From NCBI RefSeq assembly GCF_001463745.1, contig NZ_BBWJ01000015.1:1-46170 (forward strand): a stretch of 46,170 nucleotides of DNA, given 5' to 3'. The notes beneath the pieces were generated by a model. That model was given only the letters and a program-made list of their open reading frames with translations, searched no databases and was not told the origin of the DNA. Below are positions 6,768 through 14,544 of this stretch, one piece after another (the first letter of the stretch is position 1; the number at the start of each line of letters is the position of its first letter). The DNA is from Aureimonas sp. AU22. GTDB lineage: Bacteria; Pseudomonadota; Alphaproteobacteria; Rhizobiales; Rhizobiaceae. The position numbers were made by a program, and so were the translations under genes.

Positions 6768-8516
6768 TCAGTTGCCCCGCACGAGGCCGGGGCGGATGTA
6801 CGCCGTCCAGCACCGGGACAGCGGCACCGCCACGTGGTCGCGCAGCCCTTCGGCGTAGATGGCTTGCAGCTCCCCGTTCGCGACGGTGATCGGGCAGAGG
6901 GGCAGGAGGGCGAGGTCGGTTCGACGTACGGCATCGATCGTGCGTGCGTCGGGGGCGGGGACGGCCCGGAACGGATCGGCGCCGATGGCGATGTAGGGCG
7001 TGGCTTGCCGCTCCAGCACATAGGGGAACGGGTTCACGAAGTTGAGGCTCATGATCGTCTCGAAGCGCACGCGGTTGGCCGCCTCGTAGGCGCGGATCGC
7101 CTCCACCGCCTCGTTCGCCGTCATCAGCCAGGCGGTCTGGAAATCCAGCTCGGAATAGAGGCTGAAAATCGGCAGCAGCTTGGCCTCCGCCAGCGCCTCG
7201 TAGGTCTGCGGGAACCGCACGTAATTGTCGATCATGCCGGCGGCGCGCTCGATGACCTCCGGCCGCTGCGTCGCCGTGTCGAGCATGCGCAGGCCGTCCG
7301 CCGGAACGTTGGCGTATTTCATCTGTCCGACGAGGGCGCGCGCCGTGCGGTGGAGCACGTTGACCATCGGCGGCATCGCCGTCGCCGCGACGAGGACAAG
7401 GATCGTTGCCGTCGCACGGGTGGAGTGACGCGAGGCGTCGCACAGGATCCGCACGAGGATCGGCCAGATGAAGATGAAGGCTTGCCCGCCGGTGTTCTGC
7501 GTCTCGTAGAACAGGCCGACGAAGAGGGCGACCGCGAGCCAGACGACGTCGCGATCGAGAAGCGCCCACCACTGCCGTGCCACCAACGGACGCCGGGCGA
7601 GACCGCCGGCATCGGCGAGAATGGGCTTACGATCGACCAGGAGAAGGGTCGCGAGCAGCAGGCACCCGAAGGCGAAGATGCCGAAATGGATCGATGCCGC
7701 CTGAACGAAGCGCGAGACGAGGACGCCTTCGTTCATGCCGACGAGGCGCACGATGTCGGCGACGTAGGCGCTGACGACGCCCGTGGTGGCTTCGAGTCCG
7801 GCCAGCACCGCCGCGAAGGCGGCAAGCGCACCGATCGCGGTGGCGAGCCGCACCCGGCCGGCCGCGAAGGCGAAGGCGCAGAGCATGCCGGCCGCGATGA
7901 AGGCGGTGATCTTGGACAGGAACAGCGCCGCACAGATCCATGCGATCACGAAGAGCAGCACGCGCTGCCGACGCTCGAACACCAGCGCGACGGTCAGCAC
8001 GTAGAGAAGCTGCGTGCCGTGACGATTGTAGATGCCGAAACCGTCGATGCCGGGATAGGCGGAGTACTGCTCGACGTTCGTCGGCAACAGCTGGAAGACG
8101 AGGAACGGCAGAAGAAGCGCCAGCGACAGTCGGCGTGAACGCCCGTCGATCCGTGCGAGCACGGGAAGAAGGCCGACGAGCGTTACGGGCAGCACCATCC
8201 ACTGCGCCAGAAGCACGGGCTGCGCCTCTGGGAAGAGCTTCATGCCGGCCGCGAAGAGCCAGTAGCCGAGCGGACCGACGGGGGCGAAGAAGTCCACCGA
8301 GGGCGTCTGGCCATTGAGGACGCGCCAGCCGCCGTCGATGAAGACGACGACGTCCCAGTACATGGGCCCGACCGGCAACGATACGTGAAGGCTGAGGACG
8401 AGCACGCAGACCGCCGCCACTGCCACGCCGATCACCGCGGGGGACAGGAGAAGAGAGAAGGGCGAAAGGCGGGCGAGGGGAGGCGCGCCGGCGCCGGTAT
8501 CGAGAGGCAGGGACAT
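6768..8516 (-). CDS. Large polytopic membrane protein, GT-C glycosyltransferase-like
   Basis: 582 aa with roughly 10-12 hydrophobic segments between residues 20 and 405, then a soluble C-terminal third of about 180 residues. After the first membrane helix comes a long loop with MYWDVVVFIDGGW and then 'PSVDFFAPVGPLGYWLFAAG'. An acidic residue in the first periplasmic loop followed by an aromatic/glycine helix is the layout of GT-C enzymes, which use polyprenyl-phosphate sugars as donors. I do not recognise a specific family. The start at 8516 is an ATG with GGA upstream; a TTG 42 bases further upstream is possible. It converges on the lipid-linked pentose operon and could be the transferase that uses its product, but the shared terminator means the two are separate transcripts, so the link rests on proximity. 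Confidence 0.65.
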   Translation of the reverse strand: MSLPLDTGAGAPPLARLSPFSLLLSPAVIGVAVAAVCVLVLSLHVSLPVGPMYWDVVVFIDGGWRVLNGQTPSVDFFAPVGPLGYWLFAAGMKLFPEAQPVLLAQWMVLPVTLVGLLPVLARIDGRSRRLSLALLLPFLVFQLLPTNVEQYSAYPGIDGFGIYNRHGTQLLYVLTVALVFERRQRVLLFVIAWICAALFLSKITAFIAAGMLCAFAFAAGRVRLATAIGALAAFAAVLAGLEATTGVVSAYVADIVRLVGMNEGVLVSRFVQAASIHFGIFAFGCLLLATLLLVDRKPILADAGGLARRPLVARQWWALLDRDVVWLAVALFVGLFYETQNTGGQAFIFIWPILVRILCDASRHSTRATATILVLVAATAMPPMVNVLHRTARALVGQMKYANVPADGLRMLDTATQRPEVIERAAGMIDNYVRFPQTYEALAEAKLLPIFSLYSELDFQTAWLMTANEAVEAIRAYEAANRVRFETIMSLNFVNPFPYVLERQATPYIAIGADPFRAVPAPDARTIDAVRRTDLALLPLCPITVANGELQAIYAEGLRDHVAVPLSRCWTAYIRPGLVRGN

Positions 8517-8659
8517 CGACGGTTTCCGGACGGTTGCGCGGCGCCGACATCGTTTCAAACCATGCTTAAGTTCGCCTTACGCCGTTCGCCTTGCCACCTG
8601 TGGTGGCGGTCCTTCGATCAGGGCTTGCATCCGCGCGGGAATGGGGGGACGCTCCGGTG

Positions 8660-9472
8660 ATGCTGAACCGCGTCGCTCTCGCGATCCTGGGATCGCTCGT
8701 GACATGGGCCTCGCCCGCGACGGCGGCCGAGGAGCCGGTCGACGTCGAGCTGGTCATCGCGGTGGACGTCTCGTGGTCGATGGACTTCGGCGAGCTCGAC
8801 ATCCAGCGGAACGGTTATGTCGCCGCCTTCCGCTCGCCGGAACTGCAGCAGGCCATCGCCGACGGGATGCACGGCCGCGTCGCCGTCACCTACGTCGAGT
8901 GGGCGGGCGACACGTCGCAGTCGGTGGTGCTGCCGTGGACGCTGATCGATGGCAAGGACGCGGCCGAAGCCTTTGCCTACCGGCTGTCCGAGGCCCGACC
9001 GGACCGGATGCGCCGCACCTCGATCTCGTCCGCCATCGATTTCGCCGCCAACCTCTTCGACGGCAACGGGTTCGAGGGGATGCGCCGGGTGATCGACGTG
9101 TCCGGGGACGGCCCGAACAACCAGGGGCGACCCGTCACGCAAGCGCGCGATGCGGCGGTCGCACGCGGCATCACCGTCAACGGTCTGCCCTTGATGACGC
9201 AAGGGGAAGATGCCGGCGGCGGCTGGGGATCGATCCGCGACCTCGACCGCTATTACGCCGACTGCGTGATCGGTGGACCCGGCGCCTTCATGATCCCCGT
9301 CAACGGCTGGACGCAGTTTCCCGAAGCGGTGCGCCGCAAGCTCGTTCTGGAGCTGGCGGGCCTGTGGCCCTTGAAACGACGTGAGAGCGCCGTGGTTTCC
9401 GCGGCGGTGGACAGCGAGACGGCCAACTGCCTCATCGGTGAAACCCAATGGCAGGAGCGCTGGCAGCGCTGA
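8660..9472 (+). CDS. Secreted VWA-domain protein, DUF1194 family
   Basis: 270 aa. Residues 1-23 are a Sec signal peptide ending ATA/AEEP. A von Willebrand A domain follows directly: VDVELVIAVDVSWSM contains the metal-binding MIDAS motif DxSxS (Asp36, Ser38, Ser40), RRTSISSAI supplies the conserved Thr, and VIDVSGDGPNN the later Asp. The length and the VSWSMD...EWAG...SGDGPNN pattern match DUF1194, a family of exported proteins frequent in alphaproteobacteria with no established function. Metal-dependent protein binding in the periplasm is the reasonable general inference. ATG at 8660 has GGGGGGA upstream, and the earlier in-frame start would bury the signal peptide. It is divergent from the GT-C-like gene, with 143 bp between them. 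Confidence 0.88.
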   Translation: MLNRVALAILGSLVTWASPATAAEEPVDVELVIAVDVSWSMDFGELDIQRNGYVAAFRSPELQQAIADGMHGRVAVTYVEWAGDTSQSVVLPWTLIDGKDAAEAFAYRLSEARPDRMRRTSISSAIDFAANLFDGNGFEGMRRVIDVSGDGPNNQGRPVTQARDAAVARGITVNGLPLMTQGEDAGGGWGSIRDLDRYYADCVIGGPGAFMIPVNGWTQFPEAVRRKLVLELAGLWPLKRRESAVVSAAVDSETANCLIGETQWQERWQR

Positions 9473-9493
9473 CGATATCGGAAACCGTACGCT

Positions 9494-10453
9494 TCAGACG
9501 CGCGGCGTCACGGTTCCTGCGGCGGCCCGCCGCCTCTCACGCATGGCGTTCTGCTCGAAGGTGAGCACCATCACGATCGCCACGGCGAAGGGGATCAGGA
9601 GGTAGAGGATCCGAAAAACGAGAAGCGCGGCGAGAACATCGGTTTCCGGAACGTCGGAAAGGCCGGTCAGGAACGTGACTTCGAGAACGCCCAGCCCGCC
9701 CGGAGCGTGCGACACGAGCGCCAGCGAGAACGACACCACGAAGATCGCGAGCACGATGACGAAGCCGGGATTGTGTTCGGGTGGCAGCGCGAAATAGATG
9801 ATGCCGGCCGCGGCGACGATCTCGATCGGGGCGGCGATCAGCTGCCGCAGAACCACGTCTCTCCTTGGATACTGGAGAAGGAATCCGCCGATCTTGCGCG
9901 GCCGAAAACCCCTGAAGCTCCCGAACACGTAGAGCGCGATCCCCGCGACGATGACGAGCGCCAGGCTGACGGGCACCCAGGGATCGACGTCGACATACCG
10001 ACGGATCATGGTCGGGTCGGCGAGCTGGGTGAGTGCGGTCAGCACCAGGATGCCGAGCCCGAACGTGAAGGAACAGAAGGCGATCAATAGCGCGATCTCG
10101 GAGGGCGTCAGCCCCCGTGAGCTGTAGGCGCGATACCGCACCACGGCGCCCGAAAAGACCGAGGCGCCGATATTGTGCGACAGGGCATAGGTCGTGAAGG
10201 ACGTGGCGGCCACGAAGGGGAGGGACACAGTTCGGCCGAGATGGCGGAGCGCGAGTCGATCGTAGTAGGCGAGAACCGCATAGGCCAGCAGGGCGCAGAG
10301 GATCGACAGCGTCCACTGGCTCCATCCGACGTTCTGGAAGCTGACCCAGATGTCGTCCAGCGATAGCCCACGCACTTCCTTGTAGAGGATCCAGCAGGAG
10401 AGGACCACGGCCGCAAGTCCAACGCAGGGCCAGATGGCGTCCTTCCACTTCAT
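9494..10453 (-). CDS. Lysylphosphatidylglycerol synthase TM-region family protein (UPF0104)
   Basis: 319 aa integral membrane protein with about 7-8 helices, starting MKWKDAIWPCVGLAAVVLSCWILY. Recognisable family patterns include 'YALSHNIGASVFSGAVVRYRAY' near residues 100-120 and HAPGGLGVLEVTFL near 247-260, both characteristic of the transmembrane domain of MprF/AglD/HpnL-like proteins. The soluble aminoacyl-transfer domain of MprF is absent, so this is the stand-alone membrane form, which is linked to lipid flipping or polyprenyl/hopanoid lipid transport in some members. The start at 10453 has a strong GGAAGGA about 6 bases upstream; longer frames upstream lack this. It is divergent from the entericidin gene. 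Specific substrate unknown. Confidence 0.85.
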   Translation of the reverse strand: MKWKDAIWPCVGLAAVVLSCWILYKEVRGLSLDDIWVSFQNVGWSQWTLSILCALLAYAVLAYYDRLALRHLGRTVSLPFVAATSFTTYALSHNIGASVFSGAVVRYRAYSSRGLTPSEIALLIAFCSFTFGLGILVLTALTQLADPTMIRRYVDVDPWVPVSLALVIVAGIALYVFGSFRGFRPRKIGGFLLQYPRRDVVLRQLIAAPIEIVAAAGIIYFALPPEHNPGFVIVLAIFVVSFSLALVSHAPGGLGVLEVTFLTGLSDVPETDVLAALLVFRILYLLIPFAVAIVMVLTFEQNAMRERRRAAAGTVTPRV

Positions 10454-10641
10454 GCCTGTTCCTTCCGTCGCCAAGGCAGCTGCACGAGGAACGATGCCCG
10501 GCCCCGTACCTCGCCAGACATAAGCGCTCGACAGGCCAGAGGAAAGCGATACGCCTTCAACTCTGGGACAAGTCGTGCGCCACACATGGAACCGGCACCG
10601 TGCGGTCCGCGCCGAGATTGCGGAAAATGTGGCGGTGCGGT

Positions 10642-10666
10642 GGAACCGATTGCCGCATGTGCCGTT
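10642..10666 (+). promoter_or_regulatory. EcfG-type general stress promoter upstream of entericidin
   Basis: GGAAC (10642-10646), exactly 16 bases, then CGTT (10663-10666). This is a perfect match to the GGAAC-N16/17-CGTT consensus of the alphaproteobacterial extracytoplasmic sigma factor EcfG. The -10 element lies 35 bases before the entericidin ATG, giving a short leader. The sequence match is direct; the regulation is inferred. Confidence 0.75.
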
Positions 10667-10701
10667 TCTTCGCCGCAATCGGGACCCTGAGGAGTTTGGT
10701 C

Positions 10702-10848
10702 ATGATCCGTCGCATTTCTGTCGTCGCCGCAACGCTTGCCGCTGTCATGGCCGTTTCGGGTTGCGCCAACACCGTGCGCGGCGTGGGTCGCGATGTGGGC
10801 AACACGGTCGATGCGACCGCAGCCGCGGCGAACGACGTCGCCCGCTGA
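10702..10848 (+). CDS. Entericidin A/B-type small lipoprotein
   Basis: 48 aa. MIRRISVVAATLAAVMAVSGC is a lipoprotein signal with lipobox AVSGC (Cys21). The mature peptide CANTVRGVGRDVGNTVDAT followed by AAAANDVAR matches the entericidin EcnA/EcnB family, in which 'NTxxGxGxD' is the conserved core. The mature product would be a lipid-anchored peptide of under 30 residues. The start is supported by GAGGAG about 8 bases upstream. The gene stands alone between an EcfG-type promoter and an intrinsic terminator, i.e. a complete single-gene transcription unit. In E. coli the family is a toxin/antidote pair linked to stationary-phase lysis. In rhizobia single entericidin-like genes are common, probably as stress-induced envelope peptides. 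No partner gene is adjacent. Confidence 0.9.
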   Translation: MIRRISVVAATLAAVMAVSGCANTVRGVGRDVGNTVDATAAAANDVAR

Positions 10849-10879
10849 TCCCAACGCTTCGGCGAAAGTTCAGAAGACG

Positions 10880-10902
10880 AAGGCCGGCTTGCCGGCCTTT
10901 TT
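10880..10902 (+). terminator. Intrinsic terminator of the entericidin gene
   Basis: AAGGCCGGC (10880-10888) and GCCGGCCTT (10891-10899) form a perfect stem, with a practical loop of GCTTGC or smaller, running straight into TTTTT (10898-10902). It lies 31 bases after the stop codon. Confidence 0.92.
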
Positions 10903-11052
10903 CCATGGTGGGATAGGAGCCGACCCGTCGTTAGCGGATTGGTAAGCATAATTGGCGATGATTCGTCGTGCCGCCTCGCTGGCGCGCTCCGGATCAGGTG
11001 TTGCGTACCGGAGCCAGCGGGGAGGTCGGACCCCCCTCATCGAAAGCCGAAG

Positions 11053-11382
11053 TCAGGCGGTCGCCAGGACCCTGGCGATATCCGCCGAGCGGTACGGCTT
11101 AGCGATCTTCGGCACCTTGTTGAAATGGCTCGGGACCTGCGACAGGCTGCCCGAGACGAAGCAGAACGGGACGTTCAGCGCTTCGAGCCGACGAGCGATG
11201 GGAATGGAGTTGTCCGCCCCCAGGTCGAAATCGAGAAGGGCGAAATCCACGCCTTCCTGTATCCGCTTCAGCCCGTCCTTCAGGCTGCTGGCCCATACAC
11301 AATCGGCCTGCAGGGTCTCCGACACGATCTCTTCGAGATCCATGGCGATCAGGGGTTCATCTTCCAGGATCAGAACGCGCAT
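11053..11382 (-). CDS. Single-domain response regulator (CheY-like receiver)
   Basis: 109 aa, receiver domain only. MRVLILEDEPLIAMDLEEIV has the acidic pocket Glu7/Asp8, LLDFDLG the phosphoacceptor Asp51, FVSGS the Thr/Ser switch position, and KIAKPY the conserved Lys95. There is no output domain. It resembles the stand-alone receivers paired with HWE/HisKA2 kinases in rhizobia ('LILEDEPLIAMDLEE' is typical of that group), which act by protein contact. No cognate kinase is adjacent; the kinase at 21447-22955 is of the HisKA type. The gene is monocistronic. A near-consensus EcfG-type promoter at 11408-11432 suggests induction in the general stress response, which fits a regulator acting in that pathway. 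Confidence 0.92.
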   Translation of the reverse strand: MRVLILEDEPLIAMDLEEIVSETLQADCVWASSLKDGLKRIQEGVDFALLDFDLGADNSIPIARRLEALNVPFCFVSGSLSQVPSHFNKVPKIAKPYRSADIARVLATA

Positions 11383-11407
11383 CGAAGAAGCCCTCGTTTC
11401 CCTTTAA

Positions 11408-11432
11408 AACGGAACTGCCGGGACTTGGTTCG
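11408..11432 (-). promoter_or_regulatory. Near-consensus EcfG-type promoter for the receiver gene
   Basis: Read on the minus strand: CGAAC (11432-11428), 16 bases, CGTT (11411-11408), one mismatch (first G) from GGAAC-N16-CGTT. The -10 ends 25 bases before the ATG at 11382, a normal distance. It is weaker than the entericidin promoter. Confidence 0.45.
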
Positions 11433-11527
11433 CCGCAATAAGAAATAAAGTTCGACCGAAATATTGACTTTTCATTTACCATACTACGGTCGGGTGATGC
11501 CTTCGGCCGTAGCTCGGAACTAGTCCA

Positions 11528-13528
11528 TCACGCGATCGAGTAATGAGGCGAGGGAGCGTCGGCCGTCTCCGGCACTTCGCCCGTCTTGGCGACCCGCTGC
11601 GAGAGCGACGTGAGGAGTTCGGCCGCGACGCGCTCGGCGGCCACGGGCTTGCCGAACAGATAGCCCTGGAGCTGATCGCACCCGATCTCCACCAGCATGG
11701 CCGCCTGCTCCGGCGTTTCGATGCCTTCCGTCACCACCGTCAGGTTCATGTGGTGGCCGAGGTTCACGATCGTGCCGATGATCTGTCGGATATTGGCCTC
11801 GCCCTGCTCGAAGGCGATCATGAACGACTGGTCGATCTTCAGCTTGTCGAAGGGGAAACGCCAGAGATAGCCGAGCGACGAATAACCCGTCCCGAAATCG
11901 TCCATGGCGATGGAGACGCCGAGCGTCTTCAGTTCCTGCAGCTGCTCCAGAATGGCATTCGACCGGTCGAGGAGGAGGCTCTCGACCACTTCGATTTCCA
12001 GCCGATGGCCCGCGATGCCGGAGGCCTCCAGGGCGTCGCGTACGATGGAGACGAGGTCGCCGTCGCGGAACTGGACAGCCGACAAGTTGACGGAGATGAA
12101 CAGGTCTTCGGGCCACAGGGCGATCTGGCGTGTCGCCTCGCGCAGAACCCAGTCGCCGATCGCCTTGATGTAGCCCCGGGCTTCCGCGATCGGAATGAAG
12201 ATCGACGGCGGAATGTAGCCGCCTTCGCCATCGGGCAGACGGATCAGGCTCTCGAAACCCAGGATCCGTTGATCCGCGGCACCGACGATGGGTTGATAGA
12301 AAAGTTCGAACTGCCCGTGCTCTAGTGCCTCGCGCATGCGGCGCTCGATCATCCGGCGGCGATTCGCCTCCTCGTCCATGGACGGCTCGAAGAGCACGAA
12401 GTCGCCTTGCTTGGAGCTCTTGTGGACGAGGACCGCGAGCTCGGCATGCTGGAACAGCTGGACGATGGTGCGGCCATGCTCCGGCACCATGGAAACGCCC
12501 ATGCACAGCTGCGGGGTGAGGGTGTTGCCCTCGATCGTCACGGGAATCTCGACTTCCTGGCGGATGCGCCGAGCGAGCGCTTCGACGTCGTTGCGACCCC
12601 TCAGGTTGCGCTGGACGATCATGAAGTCGTCCGCACCCATGCGGGCCACGAGGTCGTTGCGGTCGATGATGCGCATCAGCCGATCCGCCACGGTGCGCAA
12701 CAGTTCGTCGCCGCCGGCCTGGCTGATGCTCTTGTTGATGTCGCCGAGCCCCTGGATGTCGATGGCCCAGACCGCGAGCCGCTCGCGCGTGGCGCGGCAG
12801 GTCGCGAAGATGCGCCCGGCATCCTCCTCGATCCGCTTGCGGTTCAGGAGCTTCGTGAGCGTGTCGTGATTGGCCAGAAACTGGATGTGCTCGTCGGCCT
12901 GCTCGATGCGCCACTTGCGACGGATATAGATGAGACCGGGAACACCCGCCGCGGTGACGAGGACACCGATCAGACCCGCGACCGCATATCCCACGACCTG
13001 GATCAGCTGCTCTTCCACGCCGTCCATGCGGGGCACGACCGAGATGAAGCCCCGGCGCGTGCCGTCACGCTCGATAGGAGAGATGACCTGGCTTTCGCCG
13101 CCGGCGGACCGCACCGACTGGATCCACTGCCCTTCGCGCTCCACGGCCGTCTGCGACAGCTGCTCGAGCCCTGTGATGCCGCCCGGGCGCTCTCGCAGCA
13201 GCCAGGCATGCGCTTCCGATTTGAGCGAGAACTCCGGCTGGCCCTTGAGATCGAACACGGTGAAGTTCGACAGACCGGAGGCGAGGGCGACCGCGCGGAT
13301 TTCCGATTCGAGATCGGGGTCGCGCGAGATGCCCGTGAGAAGTGCCTCGACGGCCCCGTTCGTCTCCTCGAGATAATCGACGAAGCCTTGCACGCGCTGC
13401 TGGGCCGTCGTGGCCAGAAGGTTGGAGATGGTCTCCTTGCCGATCCAGACGCCCGCAACCGAAACGGCGGCGAGCACTGCGCCCGCACCGACGGCCGTTG
13501 CCGAATATCGTTTGAGGAACTTGATCAT
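11528..13528 (-). CDS. Membrane-bound GGDEF-EAL protein with degenerate GGDEF, likely c-di-GMP phosphodiesterase
   Basis: 666 aa. One membrane helix near residues 9-29, a periplasmic sensor region to about 178, a second helix about 178-202, then GGDEF (about 215-385) and EAL (about 400-645) domains. The diguanylate cyclase signature is G-A-D-D-F at 298-302 rather than GGDEF, so cyclase activity is doubtful; it may still bind GTP as a regulatory site. In the EAL domain the key residues are kept: Glu426 (in FESLIRL, replacing EAL), SVNLSAVQF, EVVES, DDFGTGYSSL, KIDQSF, TEGIE and the DQLQGYLFGKP Gln. Hydrolysis of cyclic di-GMP controlled by an envelope signal is therefore the likely role. The nearest minus-strand neighbour is the receiver gene 145 bases downstream; the two are not clearly one operon. 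Confidence 0.92.
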   Translation of the reverse strand: MIKFLKRYSATAVGAGAVLAAVSVAGVWIGKETISNLLATTAQQRVQGFVDYLEETNGAVEALLTGISRDPDLESEIRAVALASGLSNFTVFDLKGQPEFSLKSEAHAWLLRERPGGITGLEQLSQTAVEREGQWIQSVRSAGGESQVISPIERDGTRRGFISVVPRMDGVEEQLIQVVGYAVAGLIGVLVTAAGVPGLIYIRRKWRIEQADEHIQFLANHDTLTKLLNRKRIEEDAGRIFATCRATRERLAVWAIDIQGLGDINKSISQAGGDELLRTVADRLMRIIDRNDLVARMGADDFMIVQRNLRGRNDVEALARRIRQEVEIPVTIEGNTLTPQLCMGVSMVPEHGRTIVQLFQHAELAVLVHKSSKQGDFVLFEPSMDEEANRRRMIERRMREALEHGQFELFYQPIVGAADQRILGFESLIRLPDGEGGYIPPSIFIPIAEARGYIKAIGDWVLREATRQIALWPEDLFISVNLSAVQFRDGDLVSIVRDALEASGIAGHRLEIEVVESLLLDRSNAILEQLQELKTLGVSIAMDDFGTGYSSLGYLWRFPFDKLKIDQSFMIAFEQGEANIRQIIGTIVNLGHHMNLTVVTEGIETPEQAAMLVEIGCDQLQGYLFGKPVAAERVAAELLTSLSQRVAKTGEVPETADAPSPHYSIA

Positions 13529-13620
13529 GGCATCCGTATTCCTTCGCCCGGCAAACCTAGGCGACGAAAGTTAAGGAAGCGGATCGAACCCTTGCGGTGC
13601 CGGCCTTGCGCCGGGAGGGC

Positions 13621-14544
13621 TCATACCATCCAGCGACGGTGGAACCACATCCACTGTTCCGGATATTCGCGGACCCAACGCTCCACCACGTCGTTCAACT
13701 GCTGGCAGCTCGCCGTGACGTCGATCTCGCCGGCCGCGTCGCGGGCAAGTTCCAGCCGCGGCTCCAACGACAGACGATAGCGCCCGCCCGGCAGGCGCAC
13801 GCAGCGCGCAGGGTGGATGTCGCAGTCGAACTTGCGCGCGAGCTTGGGCAGCAGCGGGTTGGTGCGGCAGGGGCGCCCGAAGAACGTCGTCAGTTCGCCG
13901 CGCTTGAACTTCTGGTCCACCAGCATGCCGACATTGCCGCCGCCCTCGAGCGTGCCGGCCAGCGCCCATGCGGCCCCGGCCTTCGAGGGCACCAGGTGTC
14001 CTCCGCGCGTGCGCCGCGCCGACAGAACTTCACGCGCGATATAGCGGTTGTTCGGCTGGCGGAAGAGGGCGGTCAGGTCCAGACCGAACGTCGCCGCGCA
14101 GATCGGCAGCAGCTCGAACGAACCGAGATGCGCGGTGAAGAAGATCACCGGCTTGGGGTTGTCGCGCAGCTGCAGGAACAGGTCGATGCCGTCGACCTCG
14201 ACCATGCCTTTCGACGAGTCCCGCGACGGATCGAAATCGAAGATATCGTCCAGAAAGACGTATTCGGCCGCGATCCGCCCCATCTGGCCCCAGTTGCGCC
14301 GGGCGAGGTCCTCGATGGCGGCCTCGTCCTTCTCGGGAAAGGCGAGCCTGAGGTTCTCGAGCGCCACGCGGTGGCGCGGCGTCTTCGGACCGATCCAACG
14401 CGCGAGACGGTCCGCCACCTCCAGCCCCTTGCGTGCGGGGAACAGGCGCAGGACCGCGAGCAGCGCGAACAGGACCCGGGCCACCAGCCAGTCGCGCGTC
14501 TGCCGCTGCCGCTTCCAGGCCTTCTCCAGAAACCGTCCGCTCAT
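13621..14544 (-). CDS. lpxXL: Lipid A very-long-chain acyltransferase LpxXL
   Basis: 307 aa, LpxL/HtrB superfamily. A membrane anchor lies near residues 20-38. The catalytic dyad is His139-LGSF-Glu144 (HX4E; HX4D/E is the family rule), followed by LFRQPNNRYIAREVLSARR and VGMLVDQKFKRG, which match acyl-acceptor and lipid A binding segments. It is the last gene of the acpXL cluster and starts within the stop of the adh gene (ATGA overlap), which identifies it as the enzyme transferring the 27-hydroxyoctacosanoyl group from AcpXL to Kdo2-lipid IVA at the inner membrane, rather than an ordinary lauroyltransferase (inference from context). LpxXL activity gives the outer membrane a bilayer-spanning acyl chain typical of Rhizobiales. 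Confidence 0.92.
   Translation of the reverse strand: MSGRFLEKAWKRQRQTRDWLVARVLFALLAVLRLFPARKGLEVADRLARWIGPKTPRHRVALENLRLAFPEKDEAAIEDLARRNWGQMGRIAAEYVFLDDIFDFDPSRDSSKGMVEVDGIDLFLQLRDNPKPVIFFTAHLGSFELLPICAATFGLDLTALFRQPNNRYIAREVLSARRTRGGHLVPSKAGAAWALAGTLEGGGNVGMLVDQKFKRGELTTFFGRPCRTNPLLPKLARKFDCDIHPARCVRLPGGRYRLSLEPRLELARDAAGEIDVTASCQQLNDVVERWVREYPEQWMWFHRRWMV

Noticed and set aside
4046-7021. A 991-codon open frame on the minus strand across the SDR and aminotransferase genes
   Set aside because: It lies antisense to two clear enzymes with full motifs. Its product is rich in Arg, His, Glu and Asp without domains, as expected for the mirror frame of high-GC genes.
8517-8558. TTG start 42 bases upstream for the GT-C-like protein
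   Set aside because: It adds a basic 14-residue tail and lacks a good Shine-Dalgarno; ATG 8516 has GGA at suitable distance.
11520-12914. Long alternative frames inside the GGDEF-EAL, FabF and glycosyltransferase genes
   Set aside because: They are Arg/Pro/Ala-rich, start mid-gene and lack motifs; the frames chosen carry catalytic residues and proper starts.
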